This document shows positions 47,710-58,254 of a stretch of 64,000 nt of DNA, piece after piece. Under the pieces are notes generated by a model. The model saw only the letters and a program-made list of their open reading frames with translations, searched no databases and was not told the origin of the DNA. Origin of the DNA: Pseudoneurospora amorphoporcata (taxonomy: Eukaryota; Ascomycota; Sordariomycetes; Sordariales; Sordariaceae); contig MU859212.1 of assembly GCA_033297205.1 (NCBI GenBank), positions 1 through 64,000 on the forward strand, read 5' to 3'. Position 1 is the stretch's first letter, and every line of letters starts with the position of its first letter. Made by a program: the position numbers and the translations under genes.

Positions 47710-49500
47710 ATGACCCAGCAGTTCTCGACAACAACCATGGCCGACGAAAAGCAACCGGCCGTCGCCCCGGCCACCGATACGACTCGCGAAGTCACCAGCA
47801 AAGATGGCTCCCACGAAGAAATCATCACTCCCACTCGTCCTCCCGGCTGGATGTACAAGGGCTTCAAGGTCTTCGGCCACGAGTTCTGGTACGCCTCGCC
47901 TCTCTTCCAGCTGCTCTTGGTCTCCTTGGTCTGCTTCATGTGTCCCGGCATGTACAACGCCCTCAGCGGCCTCGGCGGTGGTGGACAAGTCGATCACAAG
48001 GCTCAGGACGATGCCAGCACCGCTTTATACAGCACCTTTGCCGTCGTCGCCTTCTTCTCCGGTTCCATTGCCAACAAGCTCGGTGTTCGCTTGACCCTTT
48101 CTTTCGGCGGTCTGGGATACGTCATCTACATTGCTTCCTTCCTCAGCTACAACCACAACCAGAACCACGGCTTCGTCGTCTTCGCCGGCGCTCTCCTCGG
48201 TGTCTGCGCCGGTCTCCTCTGGACCGCCCAGGGCACCATCATGATGTCGTACCCTACCGAGGACATGAAGGGCCGCTACATCTCCTGGTTCTGGATCATC
48301 TTCAACCTCGGCGCCGTCATCGGCTCCCTGATCCCCCTCGGCCAAAACATCAACAAGGTCGCCGGCCCCGTCACCGACGGCACCTACGTCGGCTTTCTCG
48401 TGCTTACCCTGATCGGCGCCGTCCTGGCCCTGATGCTCTGCGACGTCGGCAAGGTCCAGCGCGAAGACGGCTCCAAGGTCATCATGATGAAGAACCCCTC
48501 CTGGATCACCGAGTTCAAGGGCCTCTTCGAGACCATCACCTCCGCCCCCTGGGTCGTTCTTTTGTTTCCCATGTTCTTCGCCTCCAACACTTTTTACACC
48601 TACCAGTCCAACGACATGAACGGATCCCAGTTCAACACGCGCACCAGGGCGCTCAACAACACGCTCTACTGGCTCGCGCAGATCTTTGGTGCCGTCATCG
48701 TCGGATATGCTTTGGATTTCGCGGGCGCGAGACGCTCGATTCGCGCAAAGGGAAGCTTCATTGGTCTGATTGTCCTGACTTTTGCGATCTGGGGCGGCGG
48801 GTACGCGTGGCAGAAGGATCAGGCGACGCGCGAGGAGACGGCCGAGAAGGACTTTGTTCCGGTCGACTGGACGGATGGTGGGAAGAAGTATATCGGACCC
48901 ATGTTCTTGTACATGTTTTATGGGTTTTATGATGCTGCGTGGCAGACTTGCATTTACTGGTGAGTTTTTCCCCTTCTCTTGGTGGTTGGTGGTCGGTTTG
49001 GGCTGGAGGAGACAGCGATGCTGGTGTTGGTGTTGCTATGAAGAGGGGACTGACTGACAGGTGTTGTTGTTGTGCAACAAACAGGTACATGGGCGCTCTC
49101 TCCAACTCGGGCCGTAAAGCCGCCAACCTCGCTGGTTTCTACAAGGGCATTCAGAGCGCTGGTGCCGCCGTGTTTTGGCGTTTGGACGGCTTGAAGAAGC
49201 CTTTTGATACCATGTTTGGTGCCACTGTAAGTTCTCTTTCTACTAACCCCTTATCATCTCCATCTTCTTCAAGCAAATACTAATCAGTTGGTTTTGTAAC
49301 AGTGGGGTCTCCTAGGCGGCGCACTCCTCGTCGCCGCTCCCGTCATCTGGATGAAGATCCAGGACACCGTTCCCCTCGAAGAAGATCTCAAGTTCAGCGA
49401 CGAGACAGTTGCAGATGTTGCGGGTGCTCAGGGGGCTGCTGGTCAGGCGACGCATCCGGAGGCGGTGGGTGCGAAGGATGGGGCTAAGGAGGTTGTCTGA
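47710..49500 (+). CDS. UNC93-like MFS membrane protein
   Basis: Three exons, 47710-48959, 49085-49226 and 49303-49500, give 529 residues. A second ATG at 47737 in a strong context (ACAACCATGG) may be the true start (520 residues). The first third has LLVSLVCFMCPGMYNALSGLGGGG, diagnostic of the fungal UNC93-like branch of the MFS fold, then about 11-12 hydrophobic helices, with WTAQGTIMMSYPTED and YMGALSNSGRKAANLAGFYK. Family members sit in plasma or endosomal membranes; some are thought to regulate ion channels or act as permeases, but fungal roles are not settled. The C-terminus is hydrophilic. Intact, with highly biased codons typical of well-expressed genes. Confidence 0.9.
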
Positions 49501-50459
49501 GCTTGGTCTCGATAACCATCTTCATGCTTGGGAGTTTGTTGCTTGAGGTGCGGGTAACGGAACGCACCAGGATTGGGATACTGTTTTGAGTAATGTTGGA
49601 AATGAGATATACGAGGAAAACGTAATGCAGTGGTGAGCGGAGGGGGGGGGTGGGTGGATAATCTGATTGAACTTGCCTAGCTCGAGTGGAGGTTGGACCG
49701 AGGAGGAGGATTTGCTGTCTATGGATTCTATGATACCACGATGGACGGACGATATAACTGACGCCGTACATACCATACTTTCTTATAGTACGTAATGTTG
49801 TCATGACTGTAACTGCATTGCTGTCTTGCTTCCTACGTTGTGCGCATTCCTATGTCGTTTTCATCACTTCCTCCTGGCTTTTGCTGTTATCAATGGGTGA
49901 TTGGGTTTGCAGCGGTTTGACCTTTGAAGCTATCGCCATCTCTTGGCATTTCTTGGCACTCTGTAAGGTGAGTGTGGGTGGACACAGTCCAACTGAAGTC
50001 TCCACAAGCAAGGGTCACCCCGTCGAGTCGTGAAAGCCTATGTCAACCGCTTCGCTTCACATTTCCCGTGTCCATGGTCCCATAGGTAGAGTATGTATGC
50101 CCACAGTTTCGGTTCGATTTGGTTTTCGGTATTTTATTTTTTCTTCAAACTATTACCGGTACGACATTCCCGAAGCAAAAGGTAAGCCTTTGTACAAATG
50201 TGGCTGGTGACATGACATGTATGGCGGTGCAGGTGACCGGTCCACCGCTGGTTGGTCGGGGTCATGTGACTTTGCGTAGGCAACCAGGTCTAACAGCTCG
50301 TGTTGATGTTTCCCTTTTTCTCTTTCTATTTCACTTGTCCACGAGTCGAGCGCTCCACATTCCACATCTCATATCGACCCCGTGAATTGAGTTACCCCTG
50401 GACGCGATTGATTTATACTCTACCCATCTTATCATCCCCCGCTCGACCCGGCCGTCACC
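49501..50459. other. Intergenic region with dispersed repeat copy B
   Basis: No gene. It holds a repeat copy at about 49915-50070, listed separately. Confidence 0.4.
49915..50070 (+). repeat. Dispersed repeat, copy B
   Basis: It aligns with the minus strand of 12000-12150 through TTTGAAGCTATCGCCAT, TCTTGGCATT, GTGGGTGGACACA, CACCCCGTCG and CAACCGC. Differences are dispersed. There is no reading frame of note. Confidence 0.75.
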
Positions 50460-52110
50460 ATGGCGGACTCCCTGCCTGCCCTCTACACCTCGGTCTGTCT
50501 CCCGACCACCGTGAATCCGATATTCACGACGAGAATGCGAGCCAACACAGCCCTTCTCGCTATCCTCCCTAGGGTTGGTGGTCTTACTACCGGTTCGATG
50601 ATTTCTCGGCTCCTCCCGGAGATTTCATTTCAATATCCTCCCCTCCATCTACTTCCCTCCCCATCCGACACGGTGGATTATCGTTCAGTTTCTCGCAAGT
50701 GGAAGCCATCATCACTCACACCAAATCCTCTCTTCCCTTCCTCTCGGCCAGTGCTGAATGTGTTTCTCGCAGCCGATGAATGGACTGGAAGTATTGTGTC
50801 CCAGCCTGTAAACAGCGACCGGTACAAACTGCCAACTCCTACCCAGCACGCACGCCTGCTGGAAGGATCATCTCTACCAGACCCTCCACTCCCTTCCTCT
50901 CGGCCAGCGCTGAATGCCCGTCACAACACATGCTCGCTCCGTCTCGCAGGCCATCCATATGCTTAAAAGCACACCGTCCCAGACTGTCAGGGGGCGCAAT
51001 AAATAGCCAACTCCTACTCAGCACGTACGCCTGCTGGAAGGACTGGGTCTCTTGATTTGCCTGGGCCGCTGCTGAGAGCTATATGGCTGACGATGCAGTT
51101 AGAAGCGTGCATCAATACCCGTCACACTTTCCTCCCTTCTTCGGCCAGTGCCAAAAGCCCGTTATACTACGAACACTAACACCCGACAAATTCCTCTTCC
51201 TCCCCTTCTTCGGCCAGCGCTGAATGCCCATCACATTACATACCCGCTCCGTCTCGCAAGCCATATGCTCAAAGCACACCGTCCCAGGCTGTTAGGGGGC
51301 GCAATAAATAGCCAACTCCTACCCAACAGGTATGCCTGTTGGAAGGACTGGGTCTTTTAATTCGCCTGGGACGCTGCTGAGAGCTATATGGCTGACGATG
51401 CGTTTGGAAGTGCGCGTTTCAAGCTGTCAGGAGGCGTTATAAATAGCCAACTCCTACCCAGCAGGTACGCCTGCTGGAAGGACTGGGTCTCTTGGTTCGC
51501 CTGGGACGCTGCTGACAGTTGCACCGTCACGCGAGATCGGCGGATGTACCCCTTCCGACTTTGCTAACATGTTCACAGGGAAATAGGCGGGATCGATGGA
51601 TTTATCCCCGGCGGCGAAGACGACGACGTGGAGGTACCGGCAGCATCCACCAGCGACGACAAAAGCCATTGCAAACTCAACCTCTCTAATATGGATAGTC
51701 ATCTCGCTTGGACGAACGACACCGACCCACAGGAACAACACACATCGGGCTTATATATCGATCTATACGTGGATACAATAAAGCTACTGGCCATGTTCAG
51801 ACTGCATGCTACTATCCTTCTGCGCCCTCTGGGGAAGTGGGCAACGCTTTACCTGCTTGTTCATCCAGAACGAATCCAGTCGATCGAGTTCAACCTTCGT
51901 GGCGACGACCTCGTTCCCCTGCATTTCACGATGACGCAAGCACCTACTTTCGTGGTGCCAAAGGAAATGCAAGAGTCTTACGAGCTGAGACCTCAGGATC
52001 AAGATCATTTCGACAGCATAAAGTCCCTGGCTCGATTGCGCCAATTCACTGTTTACCTTGACCCCGTTGACCTTAAACCGGAGACTATGGTTGCATTGTG
52101 TGATATTTAG
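50460..52110 (+). pseudogene. Truncated or disrupted hypothetical gene with repeat insertion
   Basis: An ATG at 50460 opens a 168-codon frame (MADSLPALYTSVCLPTT) that ends at 50966 inside an irregular tandem repeat. After the repeat a protein-like exon starts about 51588 behind a possible acceptor and runs to the stop at 52110. It includes HTSGLYIDLYVDTIKLLAMF, YLLVHPERIQSIEF and LHFTMTQAPTFVVPKE. This second part resembles conserved fungal hypothetical proteins that are usually longer, so it is probably a 5' or internal portion cut short. A complete exon chain across the repeats was not found. Confidence 0.4.
50735..51520 (+). repeat. Irregular tandem repeat with conserved hairpin
   Basis: Four copies of a core GCCAACTCCTACcCAGCA start near 50831, 51005, 51311 and 51446, each followed by CGCCTGCTGGAAGGA or a variant. 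Longer shared flanks include TCGGCCAGCGCTGAATGCCC, CGCTCCGTCTCGCA, GGCGCAATAAATAGCC and GCTGAGAGCTATATGGCTGA. Spacing varies (about 174, 306 and 135 bp), so copies are incomplete. Confidence 0.85.
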
Positions 52111-52447
52111 CGGCCAGCAAATCCCAGGTGTTGTATAGTTTTTTTTCTCCCGTAGTCTTTTTTTCCCTTTTGTCCTCTTCTTTACCCTACCTTATTCTTC
52201 TCTCCCTCTCAGCCTTGTTTTCTTTTTTTCTCTTTTTTTTTCTTTTTCCTTTTTGTGTTGCATCTTTTTCGCTTGCGCTTAGTAGGTACGATGAACATGC
52301 ATTATGCGAGCAAAAAAGAGAACGAGGGACAAAGAATAATAACCTGCAAGCGTGGAGGGGGTGGCAGGGTGGATAGGGGGGAGAGATGCGCACGGGCTAT
52401 ATACAACGGGCATCTTGGGTACTTCCGAGTAAGGTAAGGTCACCCCG
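52111..52447. other. Gene-free interval
   Basis: T-rich low-complexity stretch (about 52137-52265) after the hypothetical frame. Nothing else is supported. Confidence 0.4.
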
Positions 52448-52510
52448 TCCGCCGTCGAGGTCTCAAAAGCTTATATCGACCGCCTCGCGTTTCGAGTTTC
52501 CTATCTTGTC
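52448..52510 (+). repeat. Dispersed repeat, copy C (partial)
   Basis: Contains CACCCCGTCCGCCGTCGAGG, AAAAGCTTATATCGACCGCC and TCGCGTTTCG, matching the tail half of copies A and B. It is truncated at its 5' side. Confidence 0.7.
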
Positions 52511-52587
52511 TGCTGTTCTCCCCTCACAGTTGCATTAAGTCAATATCTAGGTTGACGAAATAAGCACCACCGTGAGAAGGAACAAGC

Positions 52588-52603
52588 ACATACGACCACA
52601 GAT
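52588..52603 (+). pseudogene. 5S rRNA 5'-end fragment
   Basis: ACATACGACCACAGAT is identical to the first 16 nt of the 5S gene at 9793-9778 and then diverges. It lies about 90 bp beyond dispersed repeat copy C. Confidence 0.55.
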
Positions 52604-52926
52604 ATATACGAGTACGAGTACGAAAATGAAGAAATATTTCAAGAACCTGACCGCTTAACCACTGGGCTAATTGGTCGTTTCTGAAGGAAATGGTTATTTC
52701 TTTCCGTTGATAAAGGAGAGGTTGGACGTTGGGGAGCACAGACTGGAAGGAGGGACTTTAAAACCTTAAGAAATTTCGGAGCTCGGACCCGTTCTAATTC
52801 TAAATCTAAAGCGACTATAATACAACGCTTAACCTCCTCTATAAGCAAAATACATTGGTTCCCATGTCTGGAAACAGATTTTCTCCCATTACGGCACATA
52901 TAACAAGACGACGGGAGTAATACTCC
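52604..52926. other. AT-rich gene-free interval
   Basis: No gene. On the minus strand 52650-52676 reads ACCAATTAGCCCAGTGG and then TTAAGCGGT, which resembles a tRNA D-arm with box A, but no matching T-arm follows. Confidence 0.35.
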
Positions 52927-55244
52927 TCACACACCCGAGTCAATTACCGGCTCCAAAGGTCTCTTGTACAACGTCCACTCTCGGCAGGATTTGCTAGCAA
53001 CGTCAGGAATCGAGAGCTTCGCAATCTCGTCGGGTCGTTCCTAGTAGGTAGACACAAAAAGCACGGCATATCAGTTACCGTCCGACCTGCCAAAGAGTGA
53101 GTGGCCATGCAGACTGGACTGGACTTACCAGAATATTCACATAGAGACCCGCGCTGACGTGCCACGCCAGATGGCAGTGCAGCGGCCACACCCCCGGGTT
53201 GTCCGTGACAAAGTCCATGACCATGTAGCCGGGGCCCTGGTCAGGACGTCCGGGCTGCAAGATGTGCGTGTCCCGACGCATCGGGTTATCGAGCTTGGCC
53301 GCGCCGTCCCACCTGCCCACGCCCTCGGCCACGATCCAGAAATCGTGCCCGTGGAGGTGGATCGGGTGCTGGCTCCGGTTGGTCAGGCTGTGGTTGTTCA
53401 GTATGATGCGGACTGAGCTGTTGCTGCCGACGTTGTATGTCATCCGTTCCGGGCTCTGGACGTATGACATTGACGTGTTATCCTGCCCCTCCTGGTTCTC
53501 AAGCAGGAGGATTGGGTGTCTGAGGATGATAAGGTAGGTCGCGTGTTAGCGGGATTTGGACTGGAGCTCCCCCACCCCGGACATGGAGTCATGATGGGCC
53601 AGATAGGTAAGGTAGGTAAGGTACTCACTCAAAGTCTGCGCGAAAGGTCATGTTGTTTACAAACCACAGCTTGTTTCCCGTGGCATTTGCTGCAAACGTG
53701 ATGTCTAGTGTGATAGTTGTTTCCGGCTCGGCTGGGGGGTTCATTGGATACAGGGGAGTTGTCATGGAGAGCGGCACCTATGTGAAAGGGACTGGAGTCA
53801 GTCTTAAACGACATATGGAAGGAAGGGATACATATAGTCCCACACAGCATGCGGAATAGGTAAGGTAAGGTAGGCACAGACATTTCCGCAGAATGAGTCG
53901 TCGTAGACTGTTGCGGTGGAGTTGGGCAGGACGGACGTGTCCGCTTTCTCGTAGTAAATCGCAGCCCGTGCGTGTCCCTGAGTGCTGACAGAACACAGCG
54001 GACTGATGTCAGACCTCATCCAGATGGCGTCGGTCGAACATCCCGTGGCGGTAACCAAAACGTCGGTACGCTGGCCGATTCCGATGGTCACAACGTCGGT
54101 CATGTACGGGACGACGGGGATAAAGTCCTGGGCGAACACCTTCATCTTCATGCCGTCAATGGTGAATCTCTGCGTGCCCTGACTGCCAATATTCATAAGA
54201 CGGAGACGATAAGTCTTTCCTCTAGTGAACCTGTACCTGGAGTAGTCGGCATTGCTGGTACATGTCCGGTTAAATGCCGTGATGTTTGCGTTTGTACAGT
54301 CGAAAGGCATGCGGCCGTTGATCAGGTTGTTATCCGAATATGGCTGTGTCAATGGTGCTGGAAGCCCCACGACGCCTTTGACGATGTCCCGAGTGTCGGC
54401 ATGGTACCAGTCCGACTGCGCAATAGATAGAAGTTAGTGAATTCCAGCCCTGACACTTGCGAGCTATAGCACGTACCAAAAAGACGGGACCGAGATCTTC
54501 ATCATAGTGGGCGTCTGGATGTTGGGGTCTAGGCTATGCGGTCAGATATGCCATCATCTCCATGCTCGGTCTGGGGTAATATGCTCTAGCTCACCCATGG
54601 ACAATAATGGCCCCGAAAGCACCTGCAGAGTACTGTGACCCGACATGGGAATGCCAGAAGCTCGAGCCGTACTCGTCGGCGCGGAACCTGTACTTGAACT
54701 TGTGGCCCGGAGGGATAGGGCACTGGGTGGTTGACGGCACACCATCCATCCACGGGGTTCCGATCTGGCGGATTCCGTGCCAGTGAATGGCGGCACCCTC
54801 GCCAGGGTCCTTGATCTTATTCACCAGTGTGACTTCGATCCAGTCGCCCCAGTTGGCCTCAATGGTAGGTCCTGGGAACCGGCCGTTGACGACTATCATG
54901 GGCCGCGTGACGCCATCTGGGGACATGATGGCTCGCGAGATGGTGAACTCATAGCTCCGTGTGACGCCGGTATCGGGCATATCGTGTGGACTGGCCCGGT
55001 CTGCCGTGAGGTTGCCCCAAGGACATGTCTGCTTGATTCTATGCTGCGTCACCTGAAAGATCTAAGTTAAATTGGTGATTTAATGATACTTGGCCAATCA
55101 CGCCTGAACACACCGCGGAATGGGACTTACCGCTGGAAGGACACAGTCAGAGAAAGAAGTACCGGCAACACATGTGACGCTGATAAGAACCGAGCAGATG
55201 ATCCGAACGAGTGGAACTCTGCGGTGCAACATTTTTGCCAGCAT
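52927..55244 (-). CDS. Secreted laccase (multicopper oxidase), ascomycete type
   Basis: Seven exons, 55244-55131, 55052-54595, 54528-54477, 54415-53882, 53777-53629, 53519-53129 and 53040-52927, join in frame to 603 residues. A signal peptide (about 1-28) precedes three cupredoxin domains. Copper ligands are intact: HWHG (128-131), WHSH (171-174), HPIHLHGH (487-494), HCHLAWH (550-556). The residue ten after the type 1 Cys551 is Leu561. The C-terminus is DSGV, matching the DSGL/V/I plug of ascomycete laccases, where maturation stops. Laccases oxidise phenols by one electron and reduce O2 to water. It heads the presumed metabolite cluster, divergent from the dienelactone hydrolase. The donor after exon 4 (GTCTGT) is weak. 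Confidence 0.92.
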
Positions 55245-55882
55245 GTTGAGTCGCTATAGGTATGTAGTGTAAGCCAACCTTGCATGTTGTAATCTCTGGA
55301 AGAAAGAGAAAACCGGGTGAGCGATATATCCCATAACATATAGCTGCTTTTTTACCCCTGAATCTTACCTACGGTAGTCTCCTAACCAAGGTATTCAGCT
55401 CGCGTAAGGCACGGGATAGGCAACCTCTGTCCGTGCCGCCGACTGCCCTCGACTCCTCGGAGGGGCGAAGGCTGAAGCGACGCCTCCCTAAGGTAAAGCT
55501 GATCCATCCGTACTCAGCAGACTAGTCTAGTTACCTACTGTCGTACAGCGTAACACATGTGAGAGCTAAAGGGTTTCGGTATTCATCGGTGTAATTACAC
55601 CGAGTACCGGTTGCAGTTATCCCCCCTTGCCAGTAACCTACTCTACCCAGGGGCAGTCAGCCCTACCTGCCTTTTATGCTTTCCGCGTTTGTACGATCGA
55701 TAAACGCCCGGGCCGCATTGATTGCCAATTCCATCTTGTTGGATCTTTTTAATCGTCCAACCAACAATGGAAACCCTCCCTCGTCCCATCACATTCACTG
55801 ACCTGGACAGGATCCAGTCTTCCATTTATTTCACCTGCGCATTCGGAACAATCCACCATCCACCATCCACCACCCACTCACT
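55245..55882. promoter_or_regulatory. Shared divergent promoter, laccase and dienelactone hydrolase
   Basis: 638 bp between divergent start codons with no coding gene, so it must hold both promoters. No binding site was assigned. Confidence 0.45.
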
Positions 55883-56796
55883 ATGACTTCGCTTGCTCCG
55901 GCCCGTTGCTGCACTCTTGGCAACCTCCACGAGGGTGAGGCCAAGGGTGAGATGCGGAACATTGGCAAGAGTAAGTGTGGCATTGTCCGGGTGCTGAGCC
56001 TACCTACCTACGTTACCTACCTGAGACCTTTCTTGCTGACGATGGCTTAACGTGGCAGTCTCGACATACTTCTCGTATCCCCCCGACAAGGTGACGGAGC
56101 ATGCCATCCTCATCCTCACCGACGTAATTGGCCACGAGTTCATCAACGCCCAGCTTCTGGCTGACCAGTTCGCCTCGCATGGCTACCTCGTCGTCATGCC
56201 CGACCTGTTCGAGGGCGACACCGTCCCGCTGAACCGGCCCGAGGGCTTCCAGATCATGGACTGGCTCAAGAACCATCTGCCCCAGCACGTCGAGCCCATC
56301 ATCGACGGCGTTATCCGCGAGATGCGCGAGAAGCTCGGCGTCAAGCGTGTCGGCGGCGTCGGCTACTGTTTTGGTGGCCGCTACGTCTGCCGCTACCTCA
56401 AGCCCGGCACGGGCAAGATCGATGTCGGATACACTGCGCATCCCACCATGGTCGGCCCCGACGAGCTGGCCGGTGTCGAGGGACCTCTGAGCATTACCGC
56501 GGCTGGTAAGTTTGACACTGCTGATATCTGTCTCGTTCTTGGTTCATGGGGCATAGCTCCCTAACATGTGCCTTCTCTTCTACCTAGTCAAGGACTTTGT
56601 CTTCACAACGGAGAAGCGCCACGAATCGGAGGAGATCCTGGCAAAGCTGGACATCCCTTACCAGATCAACCTTCTCTCCGACGTCGACCACGGATTTGCT
56701 GTCCGCTGCGACCTGAGCCAGCGTCGGCAGAAGATTGCGAAGGAGGCGGCATTCTCGCAGGCAATTCAGTGGTTTGACTCGTACTTGAAGGAGTAG
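55883..56796 (+). CDS. Dienelactone hydrolase family protein
   Basis: Three exons, 55883-55970, 56059-56505 and 56588-56796, give 247 residues, the usual family size. The nucleophile is Cys133 in GGVGYCFGG, as in true dienelactone hydrolases, and a catalytic His is at about 213 in VDHGFAV; an acidic partner is expected between them but not pinned down. Pro-Asp-Leu-Phe (PDLFEGDTVP) is a common family block. Such enzymes open enol-lactones from aromatic ring cleavage or act on related esters in the cytosol. It is tandem with the FAH-family gene (250 bp apart) and divergent from the laccase, which suggests a shared pathway. Confidence 0.88.
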
Positions 56797-57045
56797 GCGG
56801 TTGCAGTTGGTAACAGCTGTACGAATCACTTTGGTCTTCCTATCCGAGTCCTCAAGTACTAGTCTTGGTAGATAGGAAAATACCGATATTGCCTGCCGCA
56901 TTAACCTACATCAGAAAGGCATGTGCAGATATTATTAGTCAGCAGAACCGAGAATTCTATATAAAGTAAATGGTATTCTTGACGCAAGTGACTACAAGGT
57001 CCCCTTCCGGACATCATCGTCTCTACAAAACGGTCAGCTAACAAT

Positions 57046-58254
57046 ATGCAAACTGCCTGGCAACGTCTAATCCGCTTCGTGGCGACGGACGGCCGAACGC
57101 TCCGTGGAGAGCCCATCTTGCCCTCTAACGAGTTCGACCTAGGCACCACGACCGAGGCGACCGAGCTCAAAGCCCGAGTCATCTGTGGCGACGATATTTA
57201 CGATACGACGGGGGCCACCTCGGTTACGGACGAGGTCGTCACGGTGAAGAAGCTGCTTGGCCCTCTGACGCCAGCGGATGTGCCGATTCTGCGATGCATC
57301 GGTCTGAACTATCTCACACACAGTCAGTGAAAATTATTCAGAGAAAGTCAACAAGCATCAGTCCCGCTGTAACCCTGCTAACCGCGACGATAGTTCGTGA
57401 AACTGGACTCCCACCATCATCGTATCCCGTCATGTTCTTCAAGCCGGCCACTGCAGTGCACGACCACGGCGCCAATGTGATAATCCCCAAGATTGCTCAA
57501 GACGATCAAGCGGATTACGAAGGAGAACTGGTAAGTAAGCAGCACGGTTCATTAGGTACCTATTCAACATTGAAGCTAGGAGCCAGGCAGTCCTAGCTGG
57601 CAAATCCCCGACTAGAGGTAGTCTAATGCGGTCGTTTACCTTACCTGGTACCTTAGTGCGTCATCATCGGAAAAGACGCCAAAGACGTCCAAGAGGCAGA
57701 CGCACTCGACTACGTCGCCGCATACACGGCCGGCAACGACATCTCGGCGCGAAAGCTCCAGCTCGACCCGCGCCTGGCTGGACCAATGCCCCAGGCCGAC
57801 TTCTCAAAGGGCTTCGACTCGTTCGCGCCGCTAGGCCCGGCGCTGGTGTCGACCCGTCTCATCCGCGGCGATCCGGCCGAGCTTGCCCAGCTGACGCTGA
57901 GGACCACAGTCGACGGAGAGCTCCGCCAGGAAGCCAGCGTCGCTGACCTCGCCTTCACGGTCCAGCGCCTGATTGCCTTTCTCTCTTGTGGCACCACTCT
58001 GCAGAAGGGGAGTGTTATCATGACAGGGACGCCGGGAGGTATGTAAGATTTGTTTCAATCCAGTCCTCACATACATACTCCAGAGGTGTGGGAGCATTGG
58101 ACTGAAACTGACTGTCTCGAACCATTACTTACTTACCTATCTAGGTATCGGCTCTAGGATGAACCCGCCGAGGTGGCTGCGGCCAGGGACTACACTCGAG
58201 GTACATATTAGTAAGATTGGAACCTTGAAGAACGGCGTGGAGTTTCAGACTTAG
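57046..58254 (+). CDS. Fumarylacetoacetate hydrolase-family protein
   Basis: Four exons, 57046-57322, 57394-57530, 57657-58038 and 58145-58254, give 301 residues. The metal-binding acidic set is visible as YEGEL (Glu135, Glu137) and Asp166 in AGNDISAR. VMFFKPATA and the catalytic GTPGGIG (about 264-270, completed by splicing) are typical of the FAHD1/isomerase-hydrolase branch, not of classical Fah. These Mg-dependent enzymes cleave C-C bonds in beta-diketo acids, decarboxylate oxaloacetate or isomerise oxo-dienoates. The exact reaction is not predictable. Its place beside a dienelactone hydrolase suggests handling of a ring-opened aromatic product. Confidence 0.88.

Noticed and set aside
47616..48932. 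438-codon plus-strand frame overlapping the UNC93-like gene
   Set aside because: Arg/His/Pro-rich translation in a shifted frame of a real exon.
52620..52700. Complete tRNA gene on the minus strand
   Set aside because: A box A-like D-arm is present, but no acceptor stem, anticodon arm or box B could be paired.
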